Below, in pieces: positions 8,337-17,447 of a DNA stretch of 64,000 nt. Each line of letters opens with the position of its first letter. Position 1 is the stretch's first letter. This DNA comes from an uncultured Erythrobacter sp. (GTDB lineage: Bacteria > Pseudomonadota > Alphaproteobacteria > Sphingomonadales > Sphingomonadaceae). Where the stretch lies: the NCBI GenBank assembly GCA_947488755.1, contig CANLAD010000001.1:2737501-2801500 (forward strand). Reading direction: 5' to 3'. The notes under the pieces are model-generated. The model had not been told where the DNA came from and did no database searches. It saw only the letters and a program-made list of their open reading frames with translations. The translations under genes and the position numbers were made by a program.

Positions 8337-8504
8337 TTACTTGATCTTGGCTTCCTTGAACTCGACGTGCTTTTTCGCGACCGGATCATACTTGCGGAAC
8401 ACCATTTTCTCGGTGATGTTGCGCGGGTTCTTGCGGGTCACGTAGAAGAAGCCCGTGCCCTCGGTCGAGACGAGCTTGATCTTGACGGTTGCAGGCTTCG
8501 CCAT
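8337..8504 (-). CDS. rpmG: 50S ribosomal protein L33
   Basis: A 55-residue ribosomal protein L33, starting at ATG 8504 ([20 protein letters not shown]). The sequence keeps the family features YVTRKNPRN and [23 protein letters not shown]. There is no CxxC zinc-ribbon pair, so this is the zinc-independent form. It stands alone between lolA and arfB. Confidence 0.96.
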   Translation of the reverse strand: MAKPATVKIKLVSTEGTGFFYVTRKNPRNITEKMVFRKYDPVAKKHVEFKEAKIK

Positions 8505-8645
8505 GGCGGTTTCCAGTCTGTCAGATGGGCCATCGATGGGCCGAAAAACAAAGGGCGACGCGTTCCCTGAACAGGGGCGCCGCCTCACAGACGCGCGCCT
8601 CTGCGCGAATCGGGCGTAAAAGTCAAGCGGACTCGCCGCCTGGCT

Positions 8646-9062
8646 CTACCAATCCGAGCGGCTGACCTTGCCGCGTTTCGCTTTGACGTCGCCGCGGGCT
8701 TTCTTCGCTTTAAGCCGTTTGGTCTTGCCTACCCGGTTGACGCGGGTGCGGGCGCGTTTCTTCGGCTGGCGGTGCGCGGCTTCGAGCAGATCCTCCAGTT
8801 TCTCGCGCGCCGCGCCGCGATTGGCATCCTGCGTGCGATATTCGCGCGCGGTGATGAGCAGGTCACCACTCGCCGTCAGCTTCGACCCGGCAATGTCGCG
8901 CAGCCGGGCGAAGACCGGCGGAGGCAGGCGCAACGCATAGATATTGACCCGCAGCTGCACTTCGGTCGCGACCTTGTTGGCGTTCTGCCCGCCGGGGCCC
9001 GATCCGGCGAGGAAGCTCTCTTCGGCAATCGCATGAGCGCGATCGAGCAGGCCTCTATCCAT
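8646..9062 (-). CDS. arfB: Ribosome rescue peptidyl-tRNA hydrolase ArfB
   Basis: A 138-residue protein with the release-factor GGQ motif in SGPGGQNANKVAT (about residues 21-33), no stop-codon-recognition domains, and a long basic Lys/Arg-rich C-terminal tail (residues 95-138). That layout defines ArfB/YaeJ, which inserts its tail in the empty mRNA channel of stalled ribosomes and hydrolyses the peptidyl-tRNA. The start is ATG 9062, overlapping the end of the pseudouridine synthase gene by 8 nt; the longer upstream frame lies inside that gene. Confidence 0.93.
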   Translation of the reverse strand: MDRGLLDRAHAIAEESFLAGSGPGGQNANKVATEVQLRVNIYALRLPPPVFARLRDIAGSKLTASGDLLITAREYRTQDANRGAAREKLEDLLEAAHRQPKKRARTRVNRVGKTKRLKAKKARGDVKAKRGKVSRSDW

Positions 9063-9777
9063 CGCCCACAACCAGCACTTCTGGCGGCATTTCCGGCGGC
9101 GTGGGAGCGGCCAGACCGGCGCGCGCAAAGTCGGACGGGAACGGCGCATGGGCGATAATCGCAGGCTTGCCCTCGCGCTCCACCCGGATCGTTTCGGCAT
9201 GCAGCATCGTGCGACCCGCGCCCTTGTTCTGGCCGCGCACCGGGCCATAGACCGGATCGCCCAGCAACGGCGCGCCCAGCCCTTGAAGCGCGTGCACGCG
9301 AAGCTGATGCGTGCGCCCGGTCTCTGGGCGAAAGCGGATCAGCGAACGTGCGCGCCCGTCGCTCCCGATCACTTCCAGTTTCTCCCAATGCGACACGGCA
9401 GGCTTGCCCTTCTTCGCCGCGATCATCCGCCAGCCCTTTTCCGCCGAGCTGATCTTGGACAGGGCGAGCTCGACCGTCCCGGCGTCTTCTCCCGGCTCGC
9501 AATCGATGATCGCGAGATAGGTCTTGGCCACCAGCCGATCCTCGAACGCCTTGTTGAAGCGCTTCAAAGCCTTGGGATTGCGCGCGAGCAGCAGGCAGCC
9601 GCTGGTATCGGTATCGAGCCGGTGGACCGGCATCGGGCGGCGCTGGAAACCGAGCTTGAGGGCATCGAGATGGTCTTCAAGGCACGGGCCACCGCGCCGG
9701 GGCCGGTCGACCGCCAGCCCGGCGGGCTTGTCGATCACGAGCGCTTCGCCATCTTCGAACAGGATTTGAGGGGTCAT
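9055..9777 (-). CDS. RluA-family RNA pseudouridine synthase
   Basis: A 240-residue pseudouridine synthase with the RluA signature HRLDTDTSGCLLLA; the catalytic Asp is residue 55. Other motifs: IDKPAGLAV near residue 15, TYLAI, and GRTHQLRVHALQGLGAPLLGDPVYG. No S4 domain is present, so it is like the short RluA/TruC proteins. The target site (rRNA or tRNA) cannot be assigned. It overlaps pabBC by 4 nt upstream (ATGA) and arfB by 8 nt downstream. Confidence 0.9.
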   Translation of the reverse strand: MTPQILFEDGEALVIDKPAGLAVDRPRRGGPCLEDHLDALKLGFQRRPMPVHRLDTDTSGCLLLARNPKALKRFNKAFEDRLVAKTYLAIIDCEPGEDAGTVELALSKISSAEKGWRMIAAKKGKPAVSHWEKLEVIGSDGRARSLIRFRPETGRTHQLRVHALQGLGAPLLGDPVYGPVRGQNKGAGRTMLHAETIRVEREGKPAIIAHAPFPSDFARAGLAAPTPPEMPPEVLVVGDG

Positions 9778-11654
9778 ATCAGTTTCGCTTCAAACAGGCC
9801 GCGCACGGCATTGCCCAGGAAGAATCCGTCGGCGAGATCGTCGAGCGTCAGCTTCGCTTCGCGCGCGCGGCCTTTCTCGAGCAGGAAGGCGCGCAGCACG
9901 CCGGGCAGCAGGCCGAGCGTTGCGGGCGGGGTCAGCAGTATCGCGTCCTCGGCATCGCTTTCGGCTACGAAGACATTGGTGATCGACCCTTCGGTGACAA
10001 GGCCATCCGCCCCGACCAGCAGCGCATCGAACGCGCCGAGCGCGACGGCTGCGGCCTGTGCTTCTTCGTAGAACGCACGGTCGCTCGTCTTGTGGCGCAA
10101 CCGCCAGTCGAACGGGTCGAGCGGATTGGGCAGCGCGATCACCTTGGCCGCCGCACTGAACGGTTCGGGCAGCGGCCCGGTTTCGAGCGCCATGGCTCCG
10201 CTGCGCGAGGCCAGCAGGCGCAGCTTGGTAGGCATCTCCAGCTCGAAGCACAGCGCCTGGATCTGGTTGCGCGCGGCGTGGCGATCGAATTCAAAGCCAA
10301 GCTCACGCGCGCTTTTCTTCATGCGTTCAAGATGCAGTTCTAGCAGTGCGACCCCGGTTTCCGGGTCGAAGGCCATCGTCTCAATCAGGTCGCATGCCGG
10401 GGCGACGCGGGGTGCCATGTCGGCCTCGCCATCGTCAAGCGCCTGGCCGCGGCGCAGAAAGCCGGCCTTTACCTCGCATTCACGCCGTTCGGCCAGCGGA
10501 TCGCTGTCGGCGACGATCGCCGAGCCGACGCCCAGCACCGCATCGCCCTGCCCGTTCTCGATCGGAGTCAGGCGCAGGGTTCGGATTGCGACATTGAATG
10601 CCGCAGCTCCGTCCGCGCCTATCCGCCCGATCGCCCCGCAATAGGGGCCGCGGGCATCGCGCTCGACCTGATCGATCAGCTCCATCGCGCGGATCTTTGG
10701 CGCGCCGGTGATCGATCCGCACGGGAACAGCGCGCGCAGCAGGTCCATCGCGCCATGCCCCGGCGCGAGCTCGGCGCGCACGCTCGACACCATTTGATGT
10801 ACGGTCGGATAGGTTTCGACCGAGAACGGCGCATCGACCCGCACGCTGCCCGCCACCGCGACACGCGACAGATCGTTGCGCATCAGGTCGACGATCATCA
10901 GGTTTTCGGCCTTGTCCTTGACCGAGTTTGCAAGGTCGCTGGCAAGCGCCTGATCCTCGGCCGCGTCGATGCCGCGCGGGCGCGTGCCTTTCATCGGCTT
11001 GGTCTTCACCGCGTGCTCGTCGCTCGCCACGAACAGTTCGGGCGACAAGCTCAGCAGCCAGTGCGAGCCGTCGAACACCACGCCGCCATAGCCCGCCTGC
11101 GCCGATCCGCGCAGGCCCGCATAGATCGCCAACGGCTCCCCGCGATAAGACCCGGCCAGCGGATAGGTCAGGTTGGCCTGATAGATGTCGCCTGCGCGGA
11201 TCGCCTCGCGCAGGGTCTCGAACGCCGTGATATAGCCGCCGGGCGAGACCTGCGGATCGAGTGGGCCGATGCTGGTGTGTCCCGCGCCCGGCGTTGCTGC
11301 GCGCTCAGCCAGCCATCCGGACACGTCCTGCGCCGCAATCCGCTCAGGAGCATCGAACAGCCCGAGCCACACCAGCGGCCCGCCCGCGCCCGAACCCGTC
11401 TTGGCCAATTCAGTCAAGCGCGGTTCGAGCGCCAGCCCCGCTTCGTATGCAATGTAGCCTGCAAGCTCACCGCCATCGCGCCGCGCTTTTTCAGCCGCCC
11501 TCAACGTCGTTTCCACTTCGCCCGGATGCATCGCCACGAAGATCTCGCGCGGGGCCGAATAGAACAACGCATCGGCAGGTTCGGCATGCGTGCCGCCCCG
11601 CTCACGCGCATCGTCGAGCAGCACGAAAGGTTGCGGAGGATCGGCGTTGGCCAT
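9774..11654 (-). CDS. pabB: Fused aminodeoxychorismate synthase component I / 4-amino-4-deoxychorismate lyase
   Basis: A 626-residue bifunctional protein of p-aminobenzoate (folate) synthesis. The first 370 residues or so are PabB: AGDIYQANLTYPL, ELFVASDEHAVKTKPMKGTRPRG, LMIVDLMRNDLSRV and FPCGSITGAPKIRAMELID. The last 200 residues or so are a PabC-like fold-type IV PLP enzyme with the probable PLP lysine in RHKTSDRAFYEEA and the substrate loop VTEGSITNVF. Such PabB-PabC fusions are common. The start ATG (11654) is chosen because the upstream extension has no family features and overlaps the divergent promoter gap. First gene of the pabBC-rluA-arfB operon. Confidence 0.92.
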   Translation of the reverse strand: MANADPPQPFVLLDDARERGGTHAEPADALFYSAPREIFVAMHPGEVETTLRAAEKARRDGGELAGYIAYEAGLALEPRLTELAKTGSGAGGPLVWLGLFDAPERIAAQDVSGWLAERAATPGAGHTSIGPLDPQVSPGGYITAFETLREAIRAGDIYQANLTYPLAGSYRGEPLAIYAGLRGSAQAGYGGVVFDGSHWLLSLSPELFVASDEHAVKTKPMKGTRPRGIDAAEDQALASDLANSVKDKAENLMIVDLMRNDLSRVAVAGSVRVDAPFSVETYPTVHQMVSSVRAELAPGHGAMDLLRALFPCGSITGAPKIRAMELIDQVERDARGPYCGAIGRIGADGAAAFNVAIRTLRLTPIENGQGDAVLGVGSAIVADSDPLAERRECEVKAGFLRRGQALDDGEADMAPRVAPACDLIETMAFDPETGVALLELHLERMKKSARELGFEFDRHAARNQIQALCFELEMPTKLRLLASRSGAMALETGPLPEPFSAAAKVIALPNPLDPFDWRLRHKTSDRAFYEEAQAAAVALGAFDALLVGADGLVTEGSITNVFVAESDAEDAILLTPPATLGLLPGVLRAFLLEKGRAREAKLTLDDLADGFFLGNAVRGLFEAKLI

Positions 11655-11755
11655 CGTCCCCGCCTTAGCCGATCCATATGCCAAGTCGAGTGCTTGACCG
11701 CCCGGTTTTCGCCCGCAACACATGAGGCAAGAACAATTGAACAGGGCAGCGTGAA

Positions 11756-13330
11756 ATGAGCGAGATTTTCCTCGGCCTTGGTAGCAACGGCGAGAACCAG
11801 TCGCTCGCCCTGTCGCGCGCCAATCGCCATGGTCTGATTGCCGGAGCGACGGGGACCGGGAAAACCGTGACACTACAGGGGCTCGCCGAAAGCTTCTCCG
11901 CCAATGGCGTTCCGGTCTTCGTTGCCGATGTGAAGGGCGATCTGTCCGGTATCGCCATGCCCGGCTCGCCCTCGTTCAAGCATGCCGACAAGCTTGAAGA
12001 ACGCGCCGCGGAGCTAGGCATGGAAGACTATGCCTATTCCGATAATCCAGCGGTGTTCTGGGATCTCTACGGCGAACAGGGCCACCCGATCCGCACCACG
12101 ATCAGCGAGATGGGACCGCTGCTGCTTGCCCGCCTGCTCGACCTCAACGACACGCAGGAAGGCGTGCTGCAGATCGTGTTTCGCTATGCCGATGAGAACG
12201 GGCTGCTGCTGCTCGATTTCGGCGATCTCACTTCCATGCTGCAATTCGCCCACGAGAATTCGAAGGAGCTGTCGGGCACATACGGCAACGTCTCGAAGCA
12301 ATCGGTCGGCGCAATCCAGCGGCAGTTGCTGAGCTTCGAGGCGCAAGGGGCGGATCGGTTCTTCGGCGAGCCCGCGCTGGAGATCGACGATTTGCTTAAG
12401 ACCGATGACAAGGGGCGTGGGCTTATCAACGTGCTCGCCGCCGACAAGCTGATGCGCAGCCCCAAGCTCTATGCGACCTTCCTGCTGTGGCTGCTCGCCG
12501 AACTGTTCGAGAGCCTGCCCGAAGTCGGCGATCCCGAGAAACCGACGCTCGTGTTCTTCTTCGACGAGGCGCACCTGTTGTTCGACGACGCACCCGATGC
12601 CCTGCAGGACACAATCGAGCAGGTCGTGCGCCTGATCCGCTCCAAGGGCGTGGGCGTGTACTTCGTCACGCAGAACCCGATCGACATTCCCGAGGAGGTC
12701 GCAGGCCAGCTCGGCAACCGGGTGCAGCATGCCCTGCGCGCCTTTACCAAGCGCGATCAGCGCGCAATCCGCGCGGCGGCGGAGACGTTTCGGATCAACG
12801 AAGCGCTCGACACCGAAGCGGTCATCACCGAGCTGCGCGTGGGCGAAGCGCTGGTCTCTACCCTTGACGAGGAAGGCGCGCCCAACGTGGTCCAGCGCAC
12901 GCTGATAAAGCCGCCGCGCTCGCGCCTCGGCCCGGTCACCGCCAAGGAGCGCGCGATCATCCAGTCGGTCAGCCCGGTGGCGGGCAAATATGACGAGGCA
13001 ATCGACCGCGAAAGCGCGGAGGAATTGCTGCTCGCCAAGGCCGAGGACGCCGCGGCAACCGCCGAGGAAGTCGCCGAGAAGGGCGAGGAAGAGGTGCGCA
13101 AACGGCCGCGCAGGACCAAATCGGTGTGGGAGAAGGCGATTTCGCGCGGGACCAAGACGGCGCTGGGTTCGGCAGCGGGCAAGATGGCGCGCGAGATGAC
13201 CGGGTCGCGCAGCCGCGCCAACCCGATGCGCAGTGGCATTACGTCGGCGGCGGGCTCGATTGCGACCGATCTTGCGGGGCCGATCGCGGGCCGCTTCGTG
13301 CGCAATCTGATCGGCGGCTTAATGCGCTAG
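11756..13330 (+). CDS. HerA-like P-loop ATPase, DUF853 (YjgR) family
   Basis: A 524-residue ATPase with Walker A GATGTGKT at about residues 30-37, [13 protein letters not shown] after it, and Walker [18 protein letters not shown] near residue 268. This is the DUF853/YjgR branch of the HerA-FtsK superfamily. Residues 410-470 hold a charged linker rich in Glu, Lys and Ala, and the last 40 residues are small and glycine-rich. The cellular role is unknown, though a motor on DNA or protein is likely. It diverges from pabBC across a 101-bp gap and converges on the histidine kinase, sharing a CTAG stop. Confidence 0.85.
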   Translation: MSEIFLGLGSNGENQSLALSRANRHGLIAGATGTGKTVTLQGLAESFSANGVPVFVADVKGDLSGIAMPGSPSFKHADKLEERAAELGMEDYAYSDNPAVFWDLYGEQGHPIRTTISEMGPLLLARLLDLNDTQEGVLQIVFRYADENGLLLLDFGDLTSMLQFAHENSKELSGTYGNVSKQSVGAIQRQLLSFEAQGADRFFGEPALEIDDLLKTDDKGRGLINVLAADKLMRSPKLYATFLLWLLAELFESLPEVGDPEKPTLVFFFDEAHLLFDDAPDALQDTIEQVVRLIRSKGVGVYFVTQNPIDIPEEVAGQLGNRVQHALRAFTKRDQRAIRAAAETFRINEALDTEAVITELRVGEALVSTLDEEGAPNVVQRTLIKPPRSRLGPVTAKERAIIQSVSPVAGKYDEAIDRESAEELLLAKAEDAAATAEEVAEKGEEEVRKRPRRTKSVWEKAISRGTKTALGSAAGKMAREMTGSRSRANPMRSGITSAAGSIATDLAGPIAGRFVRNLIGGLMR

Positions 13331-14754
13331 GATTGAATCGGCAGGCGAATTTCTGCGCGCAAGCCGCCTGTGCTCCGGTTATCGAGTGCCAATTCGCCCC
13401 CGTGCTGCTCTGCGATCGCGCACGTCAAAGCGAGACCCAGACCCGCCCCGCCGGTGGCGCGATTGCGTGAGGCTTCGCCGCGTGTGAACGGCTCGGTCAT
13501 TTCCGCGATCCTGTCCTGCGCGATGCCCGGCCCTTCGTCTTCGACCCGCAGGATCACCGCGTCAGCCGCGCTCAGGACTGATACCCGCGCCGATCCGCCG
13601 TAACGCACCGCATTGCTCACCAGATTGCGCAGCGCGCGTTTGAGCCACGTGACATGGACCTGCGCTACGACGCGCGATCCCTCGATCAGAGCCACATCCT
13701 CGCCCAGATCCTCGAATTCCTCGACGATGCCTGCAGCAAGTGCGGAGAGATCCACCGCTTCGCGCCTGTCCCCCTCGCCTTGGTCGCCCTTCCCGATCCG
13801 AGCGAGCGACAAGATGTCGTCCAGCGTCGCAGCGATGTCCTCGATCGTTTCGGCCATGCGCGCGCGCTGTGCATCGTCCGCAACGCTTTCGATCCGCACA
13901 CGAAGGGCCGCAAGTGGAGTCTTGAGGTCATGCCCGATCGCGCCCAACATGACGTCCTTTTCATCGAGCAGCGCGGCGATGCGCGCCTCCATCGTGTTGT
14001 GAGCGGCGATCAGACGCTTGACGTCGGCGGGTCCGCTTTCGGCAAGGCGCACGGCCTGCTCGGGTCTGCGAGAGAAGTCATCGACCCTTGTCGTCAGCCG
14101 CGCGAGCGGTCCGGTTATGCGGCGCAACAGGAGAAACAGGATCGCCATGAGAAAGACGAAGATGACGATGGTCTGGAAAACCAGCGCTCCGATCCCGGCA
14201 CCGCGCCGTTCGGGGTGAAGCACACGGGCGGTTTCCCAGACGCCGCCCGGCTCGCGCTGGATCGCGGCGATGAGCACGGGACGCCTCCGCCACTCGGTCC
14301 GCCGGGCAAGGCGGGGGCGACGCTGGACCAGTTGCGTGATCGCCGGGTCTTCGCCAGCACGCTTTTCGCCAACCACCGCGCGCGCGGGATCGATGCCCTG
14401 GCGCAACAGCAATCCGCGCAGCTCGACTGCCGCGTCCCCATCGATCGTGCCAGGATCACTTGCAAACGGTGAAGCGCTCGTAACCGAATAGCGCAGCACT
14501 CTGGGAAGCCCACGACCAGAACCGCCAGGCGGTCTTCGCAGGCGCGCGCTTTCCTGACGCATCGCTTCGTTACGCGCGGCCCGCTCCGCTCCGCCGACCA
14601 ATTGAAACGCAGCCGTTGCAAGCAGAGCTGACTCGCGCCGCTGCTCGCTCGCCCCGTAAAGCAAAGCGGCGGAGATGATCTGTGCAACCAGCAAGGCGAG
14701 CGCCGCGCTGGCGAGCACCTGTCCGAGCAGGCTGGAAGGCCATAAACGGCGCAT
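13327..14754 (-). CDS. Sensor histidine kinase
   Basis: A 475-residue membrane kinase. TM1 is at about residues 11-33, a periplasmic region runs to about 185, TM2 at 190-210, then a HAMP domain. The phospho-accepting His275 is in [11 protein letters not shown]; the ATPase domain has a [12 protein letters not shown] box, DEGPGI (G1) and GGAGLGLAL (G2). With the response regulator 6 nt upstream it forms an EnvZ/OmpR-like two-component system. The periplasmic region is rich in Arg and Pro, and its ligand is unknown. Its stop shares a CTAG palindrome with the convergent DUF853 gene. Confidence 0.92.
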   Translation of the reverse strand: MRRLWPSSLLGQVLASAALALLVAQIISAALLYGASEQRRESALLATAAFQLVGGAERAARNEAMRQESARLRRPPGGSGRGLPRVLRYSVTSASPFASDPGTIDGDAAVELRGLLLRQGIDPARAVVGEKRAGEDPAITQLVQRRPRLARRTEWRRRPVLIAAIQREPGGVWETARVLHPERRGAGIGALVFQTIVIFVFLMAILFLLLRRITGPLARLTTRVDDFSRRPEQAVRLAESGPADVKRLIAAHNTMEARIAALLDEKDVMLGAIGHDLKTPLAALRVRIESVADDAQRARMAETIEDIAATLDDILSLARIGKGDQGEGDRREAVDLSALAAGIVEEFEDLGEDVALIEGSRVVAQVHVTWLKRALRNLVSNAVRYGGSARVSVLSAADAVILRVEDEGPGIAQDRIAEMTEPFTRGEASRNRATGGAGLGLALTCAIAEQHGGELALDNRSTGGLRAEIRLPIQS

Positions 14755-14760
14755 TGCGGT

Positions 14761-15528
14761 CTAGTCGTCCGCTGCGCTCTGGGCGACCCGCGTGACCGGC
14801 GCGGCAAAGCGATAGCCACCCCCGCGCACGGTCAGGATCAGGTGCGGATCGCGGCTGTCCGCTTCGATCTTGCGGCGCAGACGGCTGACCTGATTGTCGA
14901 CTGCGCGATCGAACAGGTGGGCGCTGCGGCCCTGCACCATGTCGAGCAGCCGATCGCGGTCGAGCACGGTGCGCGGGTGGTCTAGAAAGGCGCGCAGCAG
15001 GCGGAACTCCGCGGTTGAGATCGGGACGGTGACGCCTTCGGGATCGGTCAGCTTGCGCTTCATCGGATCAAGGTGCCAGCCTTCGAACGCGTAGATACGG
15101 TCCTCGGCAGCCGCGCGCGCGTCCTCGGCGGCGTCCGCCGTGCGTCCGACGCGGCGCAGCACAGTGCGGATGCGGGCGACCAGTTCGCGCGGTTCGAAGG
15201 GTTTGGTGACGTAATCGTCCGCACCCAGCTCGAGCCCGACGATCCGGTCGGTCGCTTCGCCCCGCGCGGTAAGAAGAATTACAGGCAAGCGGCGGCTTTC
15301 GACGAGATGGCGGCAAAGCGACAGGCCGTCCTCTCCCGGCATCATGATATCGAGCAGCGCGATATCCGGGGCCTCTTTCTCAAGTGCGGAGCGGGCCGTA
15401 GTCGCGTTCTCGGCCTGGCTTACCAGAAAACCCTGTCCGGCGAGATATTCCGCCAGCGGTTCGCGCAAGGTTGCCTCGTCGTCGACCAGCAGGATGCTGG
15501 TGGGTTTGTCGTCGTCCATCATTATCAT
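14761..15528 (-). CDS. OmpR-family response regulator
   Basis: A 255-residue regulator. The receiver domain has the acidic pair in LLVDDE, phospho-acceptor Asp60 in IALLDIMMPGEDG, Thr in LLTARG and Lys in DDYVTKPFEP. The C-terminal 100 residues are an OmpR/PhoB winged helix (TVPISTAEFRLLRAFLDHPRTVLDRDRLLD, then DRAVDNQVSRLRRKIE). Three closely spaced ATGs (15528, 15522, 15519) could serve as the start. The kinase gene follows 6 nt downstream. Targets are unknown; the divergent EF-hand gene and the kinase itself are the obvious candidates. Confidence 0.93.
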   Translation of the reverse strand: MIMMDDDKPTSILLVDDEATLREPLAEYLAGQGFLVSQAENATTARSALEKEAPDIALLDIMMPGEDGLSLCRHLVESRRLPVILLTARGEATDRIVGLELGADDYVTKPFEPRELVARIRTVLRRVGRTADAAEDARAAAEDRIYAFEGWHLDPMKRKLTDPEGVTVPISTAEFRLLRAFLDHPRTVLDRDRLLDMVQGRSAHLFDRAVDNQVSRLRRKIEADSRDPHLILTVRGGGYRFAAPVTRVAQSAADD

Positions 15529-15621
15529 CCGAGCGATAATGTCTGTGCCTGACCACGCCGGAACCTGGCGCGCAACCTTGCGGGTGCACGCCGGGCCTGG
15601 ATTTAGGCAGGAACGCTGCTC

Positions 15622-16278
15622 TTAATCCATCCGCGAGCGGCGGCGATCCCCCCGCGATCCACGGCGTGCTTCCTTGGCGGCCTCGCGTTCGGCAGCGGTG
15701 ATCGTGCCCGAGTTGTCGGTATCAATGCGGGCAAAGCGCGCTTCGACAGCCGCGTCGAATTCGGCGCGCGAGATAGCTTCATCGCCATTGGTGTCGGCTG
15801 CACGAAGCATTTGCAAACCGCGATTGCCGCCGCGTCCGCCGCGACCTCGCTCACCACGTGCCTCGCGCGCCGCCATCATTTCAGCCTGCGAGACGCCGCC
15901 GCTATTGTCGGTATCGAGGCGCTCGAACCGGCTGGCCTGTCGCTGTGCCCGGCGGCCGCTCCGTTCGGCCATGCGGGCTTCGCGCGCGGCGGTCATTTCA
16001 GCTGGCGTGACTTCGCCATCGCCGTTCGTGTCGGCGGCGGCGAAGCGCTCCGCCTGGCGGGCGGCGCGATCTTCCTGAGTGAGCATTCCGTCGCCATTCG
16101 CATCCATTCGGGCAAAGCGCTCTGCAGCCTGATCGCGCGCTTCGGCGAGCGAGATTGCGCCGTCACCATCGGCATCGGCGGCCTCGAAGCCGCGTTCGCC
16201 GCTTTGGCTGGCGAGAGCCATACCGGCGCCGCCAAGGGCCAGCGCGGCGGTGGTTATCGTCAGTGTCAATTTATGCAT
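15622..16278 (-). CDS. Secreted EF-hand protein with six calcium loops
   Basis: A 218-residue protein with a cleavable signal peptide (MHKLTLTITTAALALGGAGMALA) and six EF-hand-type loops: DADGDGAISLAE, DANGDGMLTQED, DTNGDGEVTPAE, DTDNSGGVSQAE, DTNGDEAISRAE and DTDNSGTITAAE. Loop 5 lacks the usual glycine at position 6 (DTNGDE). Between loops the sequence is Arg/Ala-rich. It is predicted to bind calcium in the periplasm or outside the cell. ATG 16278 is chosen because GAGG precedes it and the signal peptide starts there. It lies just upstream of the two-component system on the same strand. Confidence 0.88.
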   Translation of the reverse strand: MHKLTLTITTAALALGGAGMALASQSGERGFEAADADGDGAISLAEARDQAAERFARMDANGDGMLTQEDRAARQAERFAAADTNGDGEVTPAEMTAAREARMAERSGRRAQRQASRFERLDTDNSGGVSQAEMMAAREARGERGRGGRGGNRGLQMLRAADTNGDEAISRAEFDAAVEARFARIDTDNSGTITAAEREAAKEARRGSRGDRRRSRMD

Positions 16279-16591
16279 GGTTGAATCCTCTGGTTCACAG
16301 TTTGTCGAAAGAGCTGCGACGAAAGACCTCGACGGGTGATCCGACCAGTGGATCAAGATGGTCCCGAGGGGTGGCGGGATAATGATCGGCTCGGCTCACC
16401 TTGGGGAGCGAACGATCGGAGTACTTCCGCCGCAACTCATAAAGGCCGGTATAGGGGCGCCGTGTCGCACGATTATCCCGGTTTCGCGTGATTTTGTCGC
16501 GCTGTGTATCGGCCTGACGATCCGGTTCATCGCGCCGCAAGCGCTGACGGCCGGGTAGCGTCAATCCGCGCGGCGATGCGGCGCCCTCCGC
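16279..16591. other. Intergenic region, no gene seen
   Basis: This 313-bp gap lies between the 3' end of the cupin gene and the EF-hand start, both on the minus strand. It must contain the EF-hand promoter. The short open frames across it have no recognisable motif or ribosome-binding site. No clear terminator hairpin was found for the cupin gene. Confidence 0.5.
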
Positions 16592-16987
16592 TCAGCGAGG
16601 GCGGTGCTGTGTGCCTTCGCCTGCGGTAATGAAGATCGCGGTCGCCTGCTCCTCGACATCGGCGATATGCCAGACGCCCGGCGGATTGATCGCGTATTCC
16701 CCGGCGGCAAGCGCTACCTGCTTGCGCGAGCCATCGGGGAATTCCTGTGTCAGCACCATTTCCCCATGCGTGCAGATCACGACTTCGCTGCCCTTTGGGT
16801 GCATCTCCCAACTCGGCCAGCTTTCGGCGAAACTGTGCTGCGACACGAGCCGCCCCTCCGGCCCGTCATCGCCGTGCCGTTCGCCATAAGCTTCGTACCA
16901 GTCCATCCCGGAGAAGGGGGGCTGCGCCTCGGCACTGGCGCCAAGGCCGAGATGGATGAAGCTTTCAGCGAGTTTGCGTGCGGTCAC
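16592..16987 (-). CDS. Cupin-domain protein
   Basis: A 131-residue single-domain cupin. The second cupin motif is visible as AGEYAINPPGVWHIADVEE (Pro-His pair), and HPKGSEVVICTHGEMVL fits the first motif. It starts at GTG 16987, overlapping the stop of the VOC protein gene (GTGA). The metal and substrate are unknown. The FSGMDWYEAYGERHG segment near residue 25 is a feature of a group of uncharacterised bacterial cupins. Confidence 0.75.
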   Translation of the reverse strand: MTARKLAESFIHLGLGASAEAQPPFSGMDWYEAYGERHGDDGPEGRLVSQHSFAESWPSWEMHPKGSEVVICTHGEMVLTQEFPDGSRKQVALAAGEYAINPPGVWHIADVEEQATAIFITAGEGTQHRPR

Positions 16988-17367
16988 TTGGTCGGCGGCG
17001 TCATGCAGAACACGTTGAGCTTGTTGCCGTCGGGATCGCGGAAGTAACCGGCGTAGAACCCATCGTCACCGCGCGGGCCGGGCGCGCCTTCGTCAGCGCC
17101 ACCTTGCGCAAGTGCGGTATCATAGATCGCCTTCACCTTCTCCGGGCTGTCCACTTGCAGCGCGACCATCGTGCCATTGCCGACCGTCGCCTTCTCTCCA
17201 TCGAAGGGCTTCGTCGCAGCAACGCCCGGCGCGCCGGCCATGTCACCCCAGGCGATGAACTGTTCGGTGTCCATCATTCGTCCGACGCCGAAATGCTTTG
17301 CGATGGCATCGTAGAAGTTCGCCGCGCGCGGCAGGTCGTTGGTTCCCAGTGTGACGTAGCCGATCAT
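16984..17367 (-). CDS. VOC-superfamily (glyoxalase/dioxygenase fold) protein
   Basis: A 127-residue protein of the vicinal-oxygen-chelate fold: MIGYVTLGTNDLPRAANFYDAIAKHFG at the N-terminus and GDDGFYAGYFRDPDGNKLNVF near the C-terminus. It resembles the small glyoxalase/bleomycin-resistance proteins with unassigned function. It overlaps the cupin gene by 4 nt, so they form a two-gene operon. Confidence 0.82.
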   Translation of the reverse strand: MIGYVTLGTNDLPRAANFYDAIAKHFGVGRMMDTEQFIAWGDMAGAPGVAATKPFDGEKATVGNGTMVALQVDSPEKVKAIYDTALAQGGADEGAPGPRGDDGFYAGYFRDPDGNKLNVFCMTPPTK

Positions 17368-17447
17368 GATTCTCTCCCAATCCGGCGCGGGCCGCCCATT
17401 GCGACTCGGCAGATGAGAACATTACAGGAACAAAAGCGCGTTCGCAA

